Counted from the stretch's first letter, positions 24,501 through 36,399 are shown. The stretch: 64,000 nt of DNA from Sweltsa coloradensis (GCA_024449915.1 JAMZAV010000052.1:992001-1056000); one strand, 5' to 3'. The notes: generated from the letters alone by a model not told the origin. Numbers and translations: made by a program.

Positions 24501-27500
24501 CTGCGAAATATTTTTATTTTAATAATTTTATGTTATTAGGTTGGCAGTCACCAAGTGTGTTTGGAGCTATGCTCTTTTCTGCCGTCCTCGTTATACATTT
24601 AAATATCGAACGTGTTCCGGAAAACATAATAAATACATTAACTGTACACCAATGCCCGAAATTTAGCATTTATTACTACAGCCCTTTGGGCGATACTGCC
24701 AAAAGTTTCTGGCAGTGGCAGTGGAGGCCATTGGCTGGCATGCCTTGGCACGTGTAAATAAAGGCCCATTTTTCGTAAGTGTTGTTTGCTACTTTTTTAT
24801 GCAAAATGGAATCCACTTCACAGATAACATCTTGTGTATCATTTACTTAACAATAACAATAAAAAGTGGCTTTACATGTTATGGTTTAATGAACAAATAT
24901 ATGCCAAAAGGATGGTATACATGATATTTTGCATGCATGAAGCCGTGTATACATAGTTATACATTATGTTAAATATTTAAATAATAGTTTGTTATGTGGT
25001 TAAGATCATTGTTTTAAGACTTACCCTTTGACGCACTCTGCTGCCGTGATTACATGCTGAACGTTTATGATAGCACCTCCACATATGTGCGTGCCCTTGA
25101 ATCTTATTGACACCTACGGACATGCATAATAATATAATACTCTCAGATTAAATTTCTTAAAGGGGTATCCACCCGCTAAACACAAAAAAATATTTCATTC
25201 AGACTAACTAGTTATGAATTTAGAAATTAACAGAAAAATTATTGGGTCCACCATGACCCGGGAAAAAATGTCGAACTTATATTTTTCTAGCTAGGTCCCA
25301 TCGGCAAAAATCTCCCATAAGAAATAACTTGGGGACGATCTTTAAGCCCCATGATCTTGGAGGATTTTGATCCAAAAACATATTGGCGATTATTGAAGTA
25401 CTCAACAACTTATAATGTAAATCCTCTATATTTTGTTTTGTAATTTGGGAAAGTGGTTCGGTCAAAATATGCTGATTACCAAGAAAGGGGTGTGATATTG
25501 GATTGATTATTTTTGCGTGTTTAAGTGTATATTTCTGCCCAGTTTCAAGGCACGATGTTATAAAGGGCCATTTTAGATTGGTAAGATGCACTAGTATCGA
25601 TATTTAAGAAATTATCCAAAACGCTTATTTTCGCAAATTCATGATGGAAAAAAAATTGAAAAATTCGTGTTAAATCACAGTTACAAGATATAATTTTTTA
25701 ACGGTCCTTTTAGTGAAGTATTATAGATTATGAGGTAAAAAATAATTTATTGGGGTAATAGCCCCTTTAATGCGGTAACTTCAAACATTAACACTACAGA
25801 TCATTTGATTTCCAAGTAAGTTTCATTTTATTGGCTATTATAATACACAAATTAAACCACTTGTTCACAACTTGTCAGTTACTAAATGTGTGAATCCCCT
25901 ATTTTTTTTACCAAATATACACTCATTTTTTAAGTTTCGTTCCACATATTATAAATCTCCTTGGCGCCTATAGTTTTGTTTACTTGAGGGTAATTGGGCT
26001 AATCCGGGAATTGAATGCTTTGCTAAGGTGTCGAAGGGATCCATTGTATGTATTGTATATATCTAGGACTTTTTTTATTTAAGTGTAATATTAGACTGGC
26101 TGCCACGAAGGAGAAATATTCATAGCTCCTATATAGGGCTTGTATGCTTCCTTTTGAGTCTTGAGATTTTTAAATCTATGGATAGCGATAATATACCGTA
26201 ATGAAGTGCTTTGATTATGGCTATATAGTTTAACACAGATAAAAAAAACTTGTAGAAATACAGCCAAACCTTACACACTCAAAAGAAATGAGATCTAAAA
26301 AAAGGGCCAAGCTCATCTACCCTTCCACATTTGCGCATTATTAATTCATAAACGTACAGTGTCCCATAACAGCATCCTCGAAAAGCTTGGCAAAATAGAA
26401 TTTGCGATTATTAATTTAAACGTAATAGTTCAACCAAGTTCTTTTTTCTAATTAATTTAAACTTAATAACATGCAAATTTTATTTTGCCAAGCTTTTCGA
26501 GGATGCTGATATGGGACACTGTACGTTTATGAATTAAGAATGCGCAAATGTGGAAGGGTAGATGAGCTTGGCCCTTTTTTTAGATCTCATTTCTTTTGAG
26601 TGTGTAAGGTTTGGCTGTATTTCTACAAGTTTTTGTTATCTGTGTGATCTCATTACTTTTTCAAGTTCCATTGTAAAATTATTTGTTAAAATATTATAAT
26701 TTTATCAAAGTTGATTTAATTTCTATGGTATTAGCAATAACAAAAGGATGTAAAATATCTAGACCCGGATTCATGTACATCCTGGGTATAGGTGGTATAA
26801 CCATGGTATAACGACGGTATAAGGACTGGACCCCAATTCTTGAGTTCGTGGGAGATGAGTTGAAAACGCAATTAGAAAACGAAGTCGTTTTCGTTTTCGA
26901 AGGAATTGGTATTCTTGAACGGTATCGTGGAAAACGTCATGGGTTGTGAGTTGAAAGAGTATTGCTGTTATTTACGTGGGGTGAGGTTCACGAAATCCAG
27001 ACAAGAGCTCGAAAACGTTCTATATTTATTCTAGATGGCAGTGCCTTCATAAACGCGGGCCAATCGAAAGACGAGTTGCATGAAATGATTTGATTGTTGC
27101 AATTATGTAAACAAACAGATGATCACGCTCATATTCGACACCTTGCTTCGACATTGTGTGTAGTAGCAAGCTGACTTTGATCATGGCTCAACATGGCTAA
27201 AAAGAAAAGAATATGTGTATTATTCCGAACATTTTTGTATAGCCTTGGTGGACAATCATACTATTGTTTATCTGCATTAGGCTTTTAGTAATCAAAACTA
27301 GTTATTTGTGCGGGAAGTGTGTCAGAACATACTAGTATCTATGGTCAGAACAATGTTGTGCTGGCCTAGGGTTGGCTAGGCTTGTCAAACATGTAATGTA
27401 AGTAATAATTTTATCTAGTCCTATAGCCTAATGGAACTTTAGACCTACACTGTTGTATTATAAATAATTTTCTACATCTGGGCCTAGGTCAGGGACGGTT

Positions 27501-30500
27501 TCTGATTTGTTTTATGAGAGTATAATGACAACTTTGCTCATTTCACACATAGAAGCAAAATTTAAAATGTCCTCCATTTGTTTACGTATCGCACTTTCCC
27601 GCCTAACTCTGCTTATACCGTCAACAAGTGTCAAGTAACTATGGTTACTTGTTGATTGTATGCCTAGTGTTTAAGGCTTATTTAAAACCTTTATTTGGAA
27701 GCCTTCCAGCAAACTTTTTCAACTTTTTTTTTTCAAAAGAGACTATATTACTATAACCTTAATGTCCATGTAAAATATGAACATTGTAGCCCCACCCGTC
27801 TGGTCAGAATCGCGGGCCGACGTATTAGATGTTAGCAGTAGCAGTAGCAGTAGCAGTAGCATGTTTCAAACCATTTTTTCACCAAGAAGGAATAATCGTA
27901 CCCCAATAAAATTTGGCATGTGTTGTCAGGTACCTAAATCCCCTCGATTGTGATAGTTTTCAAGTTCACATCACGTTACATGACGGCTGGGTAACACCTC
28001 GAAATCACCCCAACTCTGCTTGGTGTATAAGGTGCTTGAGTGTGTAGCGCACCGCGGCTTGGCTGCGGCGCCCTAACGGGCACCTAGATGTGGTTATTAT
28101 TGGAAGCTCGCTGACAAGTTTTGTATTTGAAACCTTTTGTGTTGCAGTAATCAAAAAAGGCTGCTCCAACTCCAGTTTCTCAGTTATTATTGATTTTGGA
28201 CCCACCAGTAAACAATAAGTGTGCTGCCGGGGTACTTTTCTGTAATGATCTTGTTAAAGGATGCTTCGGTCGAGATTCGGTTGGTGGTGTCAAATGTCAA
28301 TGGTTTTTTCGGCCGCTATAAAAAGGGAATAAGTGGGTGTGGGGCAATTCGGTGTTATCGGGCAAAACACCTTCAAATTCCGGAAGCATAAGCAAATGAC
28401 AAAAAACCTTTAAAAGCCCGCTCATCCATCAACGTGATTATAAGCAGCATTCCAGAAGCATCATAATATGTTATACTAGGAAAACGCTTAAGTCCCGCCG
28501 CGGTGATGGATGAGCTTTTTAAAGTTTTTAGTTTGCGTGGGATATCTTTCCTTTTACAAGTGCTTTGTTTTGCTGCCTACGCATTGTAGGTGATTGTTGT
28601 CAAGTTTCTATTGTTACCTGTCAATTGGTTTTATTTACCGTAAACAACTTACATTAAAAGCTTTATTTCTATGGCTTCTGGCTAATTTTTTCAACTTTTT
28701 CTTTCAAAAGGTACTACATCACCATAACCTTAATGTCCATGTATAATATGAACGTTGTAGCCCCACCCGTTTGGTCAGAATTGGCCCAAATATCACGAAA
28801 ATATCGCACTAAAAATCAAAAAACTTATATTAAAAGCTTTATTTCTATAGATTCTGGCTAACTTTTTCAACTTCTTCTTTCAGAAAGCAATTACATCACC
28901 ATTGCCTTAATGTCCATGTGAAATATGAACGTTGAAGCCCCACCCGTTTGGTCAGAATCGGCCCAAATGTCACGAAAATATCGCACTATAAATCAAAAAA
29001 AATCGTAAAAGCACGATATTCATGAGAAATATTTCTTCGATTGTACCCAAAAACGTAGCAAGTCTAAGTTCAGAGATTTCGAAGGTCCTGTCAAATTTTT
29101 ATCAAGATCGGATAATATGCCGTTTGCCCGGTAGAGAGCGAACAAACAGACAGAAATACAAAAAAAAAAAAAACATTGGAGCTAAATTTTTTGAGGGGTC
29201 AGTGAAATTGAAGTCTTCTCTTCGCTCGCTACGCTCGCTACGCTCATCCAAATATTTCATATGGTTTAATGAGAATGATATTTGAAAAATTAAAATCCGT
29301 TCATAAAAAACGGATATATTATGTGCAATTGCATTAACTTTGATAGACCATGTTGAAGACGATCACCAAAACTGTACGCCAAGAGCCATGCATTACAGCA
29401 TAGAAATTCTCTACCTAGACGTAGTTTCTGATGAAATAAAAACAGTCTCCCAGTTTCTACATGAAACCTGCCACAGAGAATGATTTGTGTACAATCATGC
29501 TCCTATACTTACTATAAAAGAACTTCAACGAGGCAGAATTGGTCCATAGATGCATACAATTAATAACTGCATATTTTGTTTATTTGCCACTTTACAGATG
29601 GAAGCTAAAACTTCGACTTCGGAGGATTATATTTGTTGCTCATAAAGCTTATCATCATGCATCTTTGTTTATGTGCATTTGCCAAAAAAAGCTATATTTT
29701 GGTTGTCCTTCGGGGCAAAGAGGGGTAAATACCATATTTTTGTAAACCAACCAAACCGTTTTTGATAGTAGGATTTGCATTTTCCCCCTAATTTCTAACA
29801 GTGGAACGAAATGTCATTTTCCAAAACTAAGTTTTCTATTTTCTACTGCATTATAAAGCTTAAGGAACCCGTTTTGTCCCCCTTCCATAGCTACAGGCTT
29901 TTCAGTGACATAAAGCGTATTTTTGGATTCGGTATAGGCCCTAAACACTTACAACAAAAGGTGCATCCCTGATGTTTGGTACTTGTGTCCCACCGTTAAT
30001 CCTCTCATCCCTTGGTATCGATGCACCTGTAGGTTTTCAAAGATTAGTATAGCGTAGTCGTAACAACTCGTCTTAGCTGCAACTTGTCACTTTCTGGATC
30101 GAGTGGATTTGTTAACGTTGAAAATGTTATTTTTTGAAAGTCAATGTTTAATACGGAATACAATAGACGCTAAATAAAAAGAAATATACATGAATCAATC
30201 CAGGTAATGTTGCTGAGAGCGGGAAACATTCAGGAAAACAGTGGAAAAATCCTTTTTTAAAAGATGTTCGAATTCGTTTGCCGTTCGTGTCAGTTTAATG
30301 AAACACAAATTTTGCTTCAAGATTCAATATGTAGTGATACCACATTGCCGCTAATTTACATTATAATTTACCATTAATTAACAATGTGTTATCTATTATA
30401 AATAAAATAAATAGTACATATGTATACATAATTTTATATTTCATAAATGAGTTAGTTTTCTTTTTGCTTAAATTTCCCTTTAACAAATTTAGCATATATG

Positions 30501-31680
30501 CAGCATGACCTGGATCTCCAACATGCTATGAATCTCAATACAAAACATAAAACAACGTTTGGTAAGATACCAGAATATGCAAATAAACTGAGGATAAAAT
30601 ATATTTTATTCTGCTCTTACATAATTATAGACAACAAATGGTTTCGTTGCCCCCCCACCCAACCCTCTTGACAATTTGTCAAACTTCAGGTGTCAACCTG
30701 AGTATACGGTATAATGATAATAAGATAGTTGGACAGGCCTGTCACAAGGACTAGAATCCTGGCACTTGTATTTTGTCAGGCATAGACTTATCTTTATAGA
30801 AAAATAAATCTTATTGTCTAAAAATTGAAATTTCAAAACACATAGACTAAATTTAAAAAATATTCTCCTAATGTGATTACTTTAGCTAAAAAAAATACTA
30901 AATTGAAACAGTTTTTAGACTTTTAAACGTTGAATCTTAATTGAAAGTGTCTCCAACCGAAATCTAATCTTATCCAAAACAAACTCTGATTCAAGACGAT
31001 ATTGATTTGCTTTTGCTGACCCTTGTTTGAAGAAACACGGCTTGATTACTTAGAACTAGGCATAGTGGTGTATACAGTACTTTCTTGGGACGGGCGGAAT
31101 TTAACTTATTTTGCTACATGTAATTGTATTACATACATATAATTTTTAAAAATCAACGTGTCAAATTATGTATATGGTGTCATATTTTAGAAGCACCCTA
31201 TCGGTAGTGCCGTACTATAATGCCTTCGTATTTATGTAACATCTAAGTGAATTGCTTAAATGTAATAGCGCCATTGTCATTGAAGTTATCTCACTTTAAC
31301 CAATAGTTCTCGTTTGTATTCTACGACGAAAAAAGTAGAAAAATAATAATACATTTTATTGACGGGAAATACTGCGTGACTAGTGCTGATTAAAGGTACA
31401 CTGCACTTATTATATGTACAAATTCGTGACCTTGCAAAATTTTACTCGGGCACGCATACACTTTGAAAATGTCTATGATTTCAGACAAACATCAGTATGG
31501 ATGTTCTTCTTAGATCTACACGTTTGAAATATAATATCACGACCTATCGTTAGGTCACGAGTTGTCACTGTTAACACCAGCTACACAATTTAAAGTGTTA
31601 CACTAATGTGGTTTAGCAGTTGATGTTAACTTACCTAAAGCGGTGGCTAGAAGCGCACTCAACGCTATCAGTCGGAACAT
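18578..31680 (-). CDS. Secreted serine protease homologue, catalytically dead (copy 2, intact)
   Basis: Seven exons: 31635-31680, 29953-30026, 25025-25113, 24217-24352, 20789-20887, 19965-20105, 18578-18739. All have GT-AG borders and compatible phases (1, 0, 2, 0, 0, 0). They total 747 bases, giving 248 residues. Order of features: signal peptide (residues 1-16), short propeptide with cleavage site DER|INGG, CGG and TAAEC around the His position, RDYNVAIL at the Asp position, GWGAT, and a C-terminal exon starting GDFGGP and ending in a PNVFFRI...PWIK motif. The chymotrypsin-numbered triad reads Glu57, Asn102, Phe195, so no protease activity is expected. Cysteines equivalent to 42-58, 168-182 and 191-220 are kept, so the fold is probably intact. 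Likely a secreted binding, decoy or regulatory protein; the partner is unknown. A TATA-like box precedes exon 1 and AATAAA follows the stop. Confidence 0.85.
19528..19603 (-). repeat. tRNA-like sequence, intron 6 of SPH copy 2
   Basis: Paralogue of 6871-6940 with the same TCTGC-TTCCAAT-GCAGA hairpin, a longer variable region and a decayed B-box (GGTACGAAACCC). Confidence 0.5.
21269..22383 (+). pseudogene. Jockey-like LINE reverse transcriptase, 5'-truncated and frameshifted
   Basis: Two frames, 21269-21739 and 21784-22383, together make the second half of a non-LTR reverse transcriptase. The first shows AGVPQGSILGPL and the catalytic QYADD (F/YxDD box). The second shows LLGLYMSETLDWSIHI, a thumb-type YGLLFWG segment and the C-terminal LQKRAIRIMAG motif. 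It ends in SFLKSKSFYSLNEYL. A frameshift near 21740 separates them and the N-terminal endonuclease is missing. No RNase H follows. The motifs resemble the arthropod jockey-type clade. Confidence 0.8.
22631..22646 (+). repeat. Poly-G run beside LINE insertion
   Basis: Sixteen G followed by the same TATTGCACTTACATTG flank found after the intron 5 run. This is a second partial copy of that intron block in unit 2, next to the inserted LINE. Confidence 0.7.
22855..22872. repeat. AT microsatellite
   Basis: About nine TA units between the SINE tail and the next foldback. Confidence 0.7.
22900..23590. mobile_element. Foldback element, about 690 bp
   Basis: The ends form inverted repeats (AAGTCTTGAAACCACTCGTTT against AAACGAGTGGTCTCAAGACTT), and GACTCGA-type blocks recur inward on both sides. 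No frame of note. It lies directly right of the LINE/SINE insertion, in the part of unit 2 missing from units 1 and 3. Confidence 0.6.
25157..25770. mobile_element. TTAA-flanked terminal inverted repeat element, 606 bp
   Basis: Bounded by TTAA at 25157-25160 and 25767-25770. Inside, the ends are AGGGGTATCCACCC and the complement of AGGGGCTATTACCCC. The same site in unit 1 is empty and reads CCCTTAATGCAGG. No transposase; a 104-residue minus-strand frame inside is not recognised. TTAA duplication fits piggyBac or Kolobok-type transposition, and the AGGG start resembles the latter. Confidence 0.7.
25915..26231 (-). mobile_element. LINE RNase H fragment, unit 2, part 1
   Basis: Paralogue of 39060-39400. 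It has an internal deletion after the VDTLAK segment and is then cut by the foldback at 26233. The other part is at 28086-28330. Confidence 0.65.
26233..26645. mobile_element. Foldback element, about 410 bp
   Basis: Near-perfect inverted arms of about 165 bp. The outer ends are ACACAGATAAAAAAAACTTG and its complement; inner parts share GGATGCTG...GGGACACTGTACG in opposite senses. The loop is about 80 bp. It interrupts the LINE RNase H fragment of unit 2. Confidence 0.75.
27560..28085. repeat. Interspersed repeat family R2, copy a
   Basis: Matches 58556-58670 plus 60619-60930, through shared blocks such as TTAATGTCCATG, GTAGCCCCACCCG, AAAATTTGGCATGTGTT and CATGACGGCTG. A short (GTAGCA)n run lies at 27834-27862. 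Some blocks are also found in family R1. Not coding. Confidence 0.6.
28086..28330 (-). mobile_element. LINE RNase H fragment, unit 2, part 2
   Basis: Continuation of the fragment at 25915-26231, displaced by 1.85 kb of inserted sequence. It encodes the decayed equivalent of the catalytic D..S segment of unit 3. Confidence 0.6.
28477..29250 (+). repeat. Interspersed repeat family R1, copy b (longest)
   Basis: Starts with CTAGGAAAACGCTTAAGTCC and ends with CGCTCGCTACGCTCATCCAA. It contains the TAATGTCCATG...GTAGCCCCACCCG block twice (near 28730 and 28905), so it is internally duplicated. No coding frame is supported. Confidence 0.65.
30860..31095. repeat. Satellite monomer, unit 2
   Basis: One monomer of the 190-bp family in SPH copy 2 intron 1, the unamplified state of the array found in unit 1. 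Confidence 0.65.
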
Positions 31681-31755
31681 GGCAGCATGCAAATGTGATT
31701 TGTCTTGCTACCCAGCAGTGCGATCTTAATGGATGATTTCATAAAGAATTAACTC

Positions 31756-31763
31756 TTAATATA
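31756..31763 (-). promoter_or_regulatory. TATA-like box of SPH copy 2 (intact gene)
   Basis: TATATTAA on the minus strand, about 80 bases before the ATG of the one intact copy. The leader again carries ATTTGCAT close to the ATG. Conservation in three units supports a core promoter, but no transcript evidence is available. Confidence 0.45.
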
Positions 31764-32734
31764 CACTCAACTATTTTGTTTTCGTGCCAGGAAAAAAAAT
31801 AAGATATCAGTTTCAAGTACAGTGATAACTGCACGTCGGTAGTTTCAAGTACAGTGATAACTGCACTTCGGTATAACTAGAAGGGACAGATATGATTAGC
31901 TTACAAAGGATGCCTCAAGTAATTACCTAATAAGTGATAAAACATATTATTTTGTTTCTTTCTAATTTCGTAATATTTTTCTGTATGTCGTAGGGAAAAC
32001 TCGTGCGCTTTAATCGTATGTTATGTGTGGGCGGCCATGATGATTCGGGAGGGGAAGTGGCGAACTTTGACTGGGCAGAAGACGGTGTTTCTGTCACGTA
32101 AATCCGCTGGCCCCACTTCTAGGGTATACTTTTATCATGATAGTGTGGCGGCACCTTCAACGGATTTATTACATTGCTGCTAGCCCTATCAAGATCTTAT
32201 CTTAAGGTATTCTTTATCGGGTCTATTAGAAAATACTCAGCAACAATTAATTTAATTTATTTATTTATTTAATTTAAATCAGTTTTAAATTAACATATTA
32301 TATTCACTATCGACATGCAGTTTAATTATAAATTTATTTGAGTGTTTTGAAGAAAAATGAAGTCTTTACCCTATAGATTTAAATATTACGTAATCTGTTT
32401 TGAAAAATAAACGATACAATTTTCGTGGGATGGAGGACACATTTTTGTTTTGTAATTTCTTTTTTCTGAGCCAACTTAAGTGATTTTGATGATGGTAAAC
32501 AATGCTAAACAATATAAACTCGCCACTTGCATTTTTTGGTTTGATCATTTTCCTCATAACCAAAATTGAATAATTATCCATAAACATACACAATATCATC
32601 ATTTCCCTTCCGTCAATTATTCATACTCCCACTCCCTCCAATTTTTTTGTCTTTGCACTCTGATGTTTTATTTCCGAAGTATCTATTTCTTCCCTAAGAA
32701 CGTTCCATCAGTGCTGTGTGACAATGTTGAAACA

Positions 32735-33005
32735 GTTCTGGTAAATTTCTAACTGAACATCCACTCGGTTCCACCTCTTCTCCGAAGTGCAGTCACAGAT
32801 TGTTGGACGTACGTATAAGTGTTATATTATTATGTGGTGCAGTGATCAGTTCTTCGGGAATGCCTTCTCACTGATGACATATCAACGGTATTTGGTCTCC
32901 AACTTATCGACAACCGTGTCTCTCACCTGGTCTCCAACTTATCGACAACCGTGTCTCTCACCCACCCCACCACCCACGTCGTGATCCTACTGAAGAGCTA
33001 TGTAC
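32735..33005 (-). pseudogene. Degraded copy of the TULIP terminal exon inside the SPH array
   Basis: This block matches 43000-43258, the 3' flank and last exon of the TULIP gene. It keeps the stop region, the stretch for the AVGWVRDT-type helix and the 3' flank. It has lost part of the middle, and a 35-bp stretch (about 32905-32939) is repeated immediately downstream. It cannot be translated as an exon. It lies between SPH copy 2 and SPH copy 3, which shows that the unit that was duplicated once extended into the neighbouring gene. A smaller remnant of the same junction (pyrimidine-rich CCCACCC tract) is seen near 2215-2240. Confidence 0.75.
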
Positions 33006-33424
33006 ACGGTACACCCCTCTCCCCCCTCCCCAATGCGACACTAGTACATTTCACATACACTGGGCGATACATCGAAAGCAGTAAAAAGAGCCAGAACGTG
33101 ATAACGCGCCGTGGCTTTGCCGCTTGGCTGCGGTGTAGTGGTTTGGAACATAGATATATTCGAATTATTCTGTTGTACCAAAAAAATCATTATAATCTAA
33201 AGAAGCAAGATAAGTGCATTTACAGTTATATCGTATCTCGTTAATTCTGAACGGAAATTAAATACACGATTCTTTTTTATTAATATTCTGTTTGTAATGT
33301 CATCTATAGCAATAATGGGAAATCATTCAATTCAATTGTATTGCGTATGTCATCAGTGCTTTGCACGGGAAGGTTTCTCTATTACTGTTGTAATATCTTG
33401 AAATAATAAAAACAAATTTCGAAT

Positions 33425-33462
33425 GGGTATCGAACCCAAAACCTACTGCTCCCTATAAATAT
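33425..33462 (-). repeat. tRNA-like B-box relic, unit 3
   Basis: Third copy of the same relic, GGGTTCGATACCC on the minus strand; one base differs from a consensus B-box. Confidence 0.4.
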
Positions 33463-34404
33463 AATTAATTGTTATTTAGAATGCACCGGTATCGAACAGT
33501 TGTCAGTAAGAGTGCAATTAACAATGACGTCAAGCATAGCATTCTATAAAGCGCAGATCTATGCTTAATGATTCGAATGGTGTCCTGCAGTAGTTTACGA
33601 GCAAAGTCATCTGCAGCCAATCAGAAAAAGTGTTTAACAAAATTACATGACCTGTAACTCAAAAGTGGTGAAAAGGCTTCGTAACGCTGGTTGCGCCACT
33701 TGCTGGAGTTGAAGAAAGCCTATAAAATAGCGCCAAAACATGCTTCCGTAGTTCCAAAGTACAGCGGACACCCCTTGGTCGAAAATTCTCAGATTTTTAG
33801 ACATGTACATGTTTTAGACATGAATATGTATATTTACATGTACGTGTTGTGCTTTCTACAATCAAAGCTTACGAACGCCTATAAAAATTCGAGTAAAAGG
33901 GTTCATTTAAAAAATACAATAAATGGATACAATGGAACTACGAAAACACTGCAACGCACCGAAATTATGTAGGGTCCAGTAGAACCTTAAATTTAAAAAT
34001 CCTATTATTACCCCCATTTAAATCGAAAACGATATCCTCATTTGTGGACGCAGGGTCTTAGTAGGGTTAAAGCAGGCTTACATTAAAAGCAATAGAATAA
34101 TAATTTTCGAAAGCTTGCTGCTTGACACCTATAGATATTAATATTTCTTCTGAGACCACCTAAAATTCCGTAGCGTTCTACAAATTTAGTTCGTTCCTTT
34201 GGATTTTCGATAAGGTTCTACGATTCATGGTTAGAGGAAAGAAGGTGAACAGAAGAATACATCTCAATGGTGTCTTTTTTATTCAATTAAAAATAATTAA
34301 ATCAATCTTTAATACATGGGTATTCATGATTTGAATTGGACAATATTATTATGATCAGAAATACGACACCACAGAGAGTTGTGACATTTAATTTTCGTCG
34401 TGTT

Positions 34405-34410
34405 TTTATT
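34405..34410 (-). terminator. Polyadenylation signal of SPH copy 3
   Basis: AATAAA on the minus strand about 36 bases after the ancestral stop position, matching copies 1 and 2. Confidence 0.4.
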
Positions 34411-35383
34411 TTATTTTGCACTCGCGCACTGATATTCTGAAAGTTCTAAACTCCAGCTTTGTCCTTGATCCAGGGTCGGACAGAATCTATCCTAAAGAAG
34501 ACATTTGGGATGATCTACGCGTCCACAGTAGAGACTAGACTGGATGGATACTCCGATAAGACGGGGATGACCAAGCGCTGTATCGATCAGTGGCCCACCG
34601 AAGTCACCCTAAAAGTAAGAAAAACACATTTGTGACGCGTTTTAAATAAAACTGAAGTTTATGAGGTGAAGTTTAATACTGATTGGTTTCAACGACAATT
34701 TAAAGAACCTACTTGTGCACAGTACCATGTTTGTATGTTCCACAGTAGATAATGAGTACGCCAAGCAAAAGGTTTTCAGTGTTGTCATTACTAGTGAGAT
34801 GATCCTGTTAAACAACAATTTAATGTTTTTGATAATAATATGTTAGGTTACCATTACTGTAAATCGTTTAGCAGCCGGTCGAACCGTAACCGAAATATTA
34901 CTTCAACCGAAACAAATCATTTTTCTTCAATGAATAAATGTCAACATTAGTGACGATTGAAATTCTCTGGGAACTAGGTTGACTATTTTCTTTGACAGTG
35001 AGATAAGCTTATATTGTTTCTCGCGCTATGATCCCCTCAGTCAATTGCACTGACCAGAGGCAAATTGCAAGAGACTCCCCCAAAGGCTCCCCCGAAGTCT
35101 TCAGATAAATTATTTACTGGCCTTAAATGTAAAAGGGGTTATTACCCTCAAAATGCGATTATACACGATTTTCTGTACTTGGGAAATTAAGTTTTAGTAA
35201 ATTAAAACTACATTTTGGCCAAAATTTAATTCACCTGTATCCAAAATTTTAAAAATATTTTTGTGCACATTATGCATTTTAGAATTTATTATGTGCCTCG
35301 TTGCTAAGACGGCTCCAAAGTCACTTTTTACAAATTCCTCAGTCAAGAACTGATGGACTTGCAAATCAGGAGCTAAAAACTTC

Positions 35384-35460
35384 TGCCTATAGCGGGAATC
35401 GTACCCTGGACATTCTGCATTGGAAGCATAGGCGCTATCCACAAGACCAACGAATCACAC
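35384..35460 (-). repeat. tRNA-like sequence, intron 6 of SPH copy 3
   Basis: Paralogue of 6871-6940. The B-box GGTACGATTCCC is intact but the anticodon-type stem is mispaired on one side. Confidence 0.5.
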
Positions 35461-36399
35461 ATTTTGAATTTTCTGTAGGTCCCCTCAAATACCAGCAATA
35501 CTTTTTTTTTAGCAATGCATTCGATTCCTGGGACACGTATTAATTTCCCCGTGTTGAGCTCTTTGTGTGTATGTTCGTTTTGAGTTTTCTATAAATAGAT
35601 AGCCTAGAATTCATCACAATTTTGTAAATAAAATAAATTGCTTTTAATTATATCCATTAGCATTTCTTCACCTCTAGTGAACGCAAAAACATCAGTAACG
35701 CGTAGTTGTTCAGTTGTTCTGCGTGTTGTTGTTTAAGTCGAGTTGGTGGACGGAGCACGGACAAGGAAATAGAAATGTTTTCCTTTTCATTTAATTACTC
35801 ACCGTGCAAATTCCTTTATTGTTTTTGAGGCAGTACATGACATAGTATCCGCTATTTGGAAGTTGGTTGCACTGCATGCGTCTCTATCTATAATTTCCAT
35901 TTCTACTTGTTTGAGCTCAACCGATAATGCAGAAGAACCGTCCTAAAACAACAAATACAACAAGTTAAATGGAATGTCACAGAGCAAACCAATTTATTTG
36001 GTTGCTGACCAACTACTGTGTATGGAGGACCACATCCACTCCACATCAACATCTATCTATAGCGTAACGTATCAAATGATTCAATAAAAATACACAAAAT
36101 TAATGGTTTTATAAATAAATTGTCGAAATCTTAAGAGAACTTAGTAGAACTTCTATTATTAAAATCGGTAAATAAACTTCCTTTTAGGAAGCCTTGGAAT
36201 AAGTGCGACATCATTAGTCGAGTTTACAAACAGATCTGTTGCAATAAATCTCCTGTTTGTGGTACTAGTGAATTTAATGTCCCCTATTATATGGGTATTT
36301 TAAATCATCCATACTAATATCTTCCATTTTTTAGTTCTGAACAAATTTGGCATTTTATAGCATACATTTTTTATTTCCATCACCACCTTAGATGTGTGT

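Noticed and set aside
25277..25591. 104-residue minus-strand frame
   Set aside because: Lies within the 606-bp TTAA element, shows no motif, and no homologous frame is seen elsewhere in the window.
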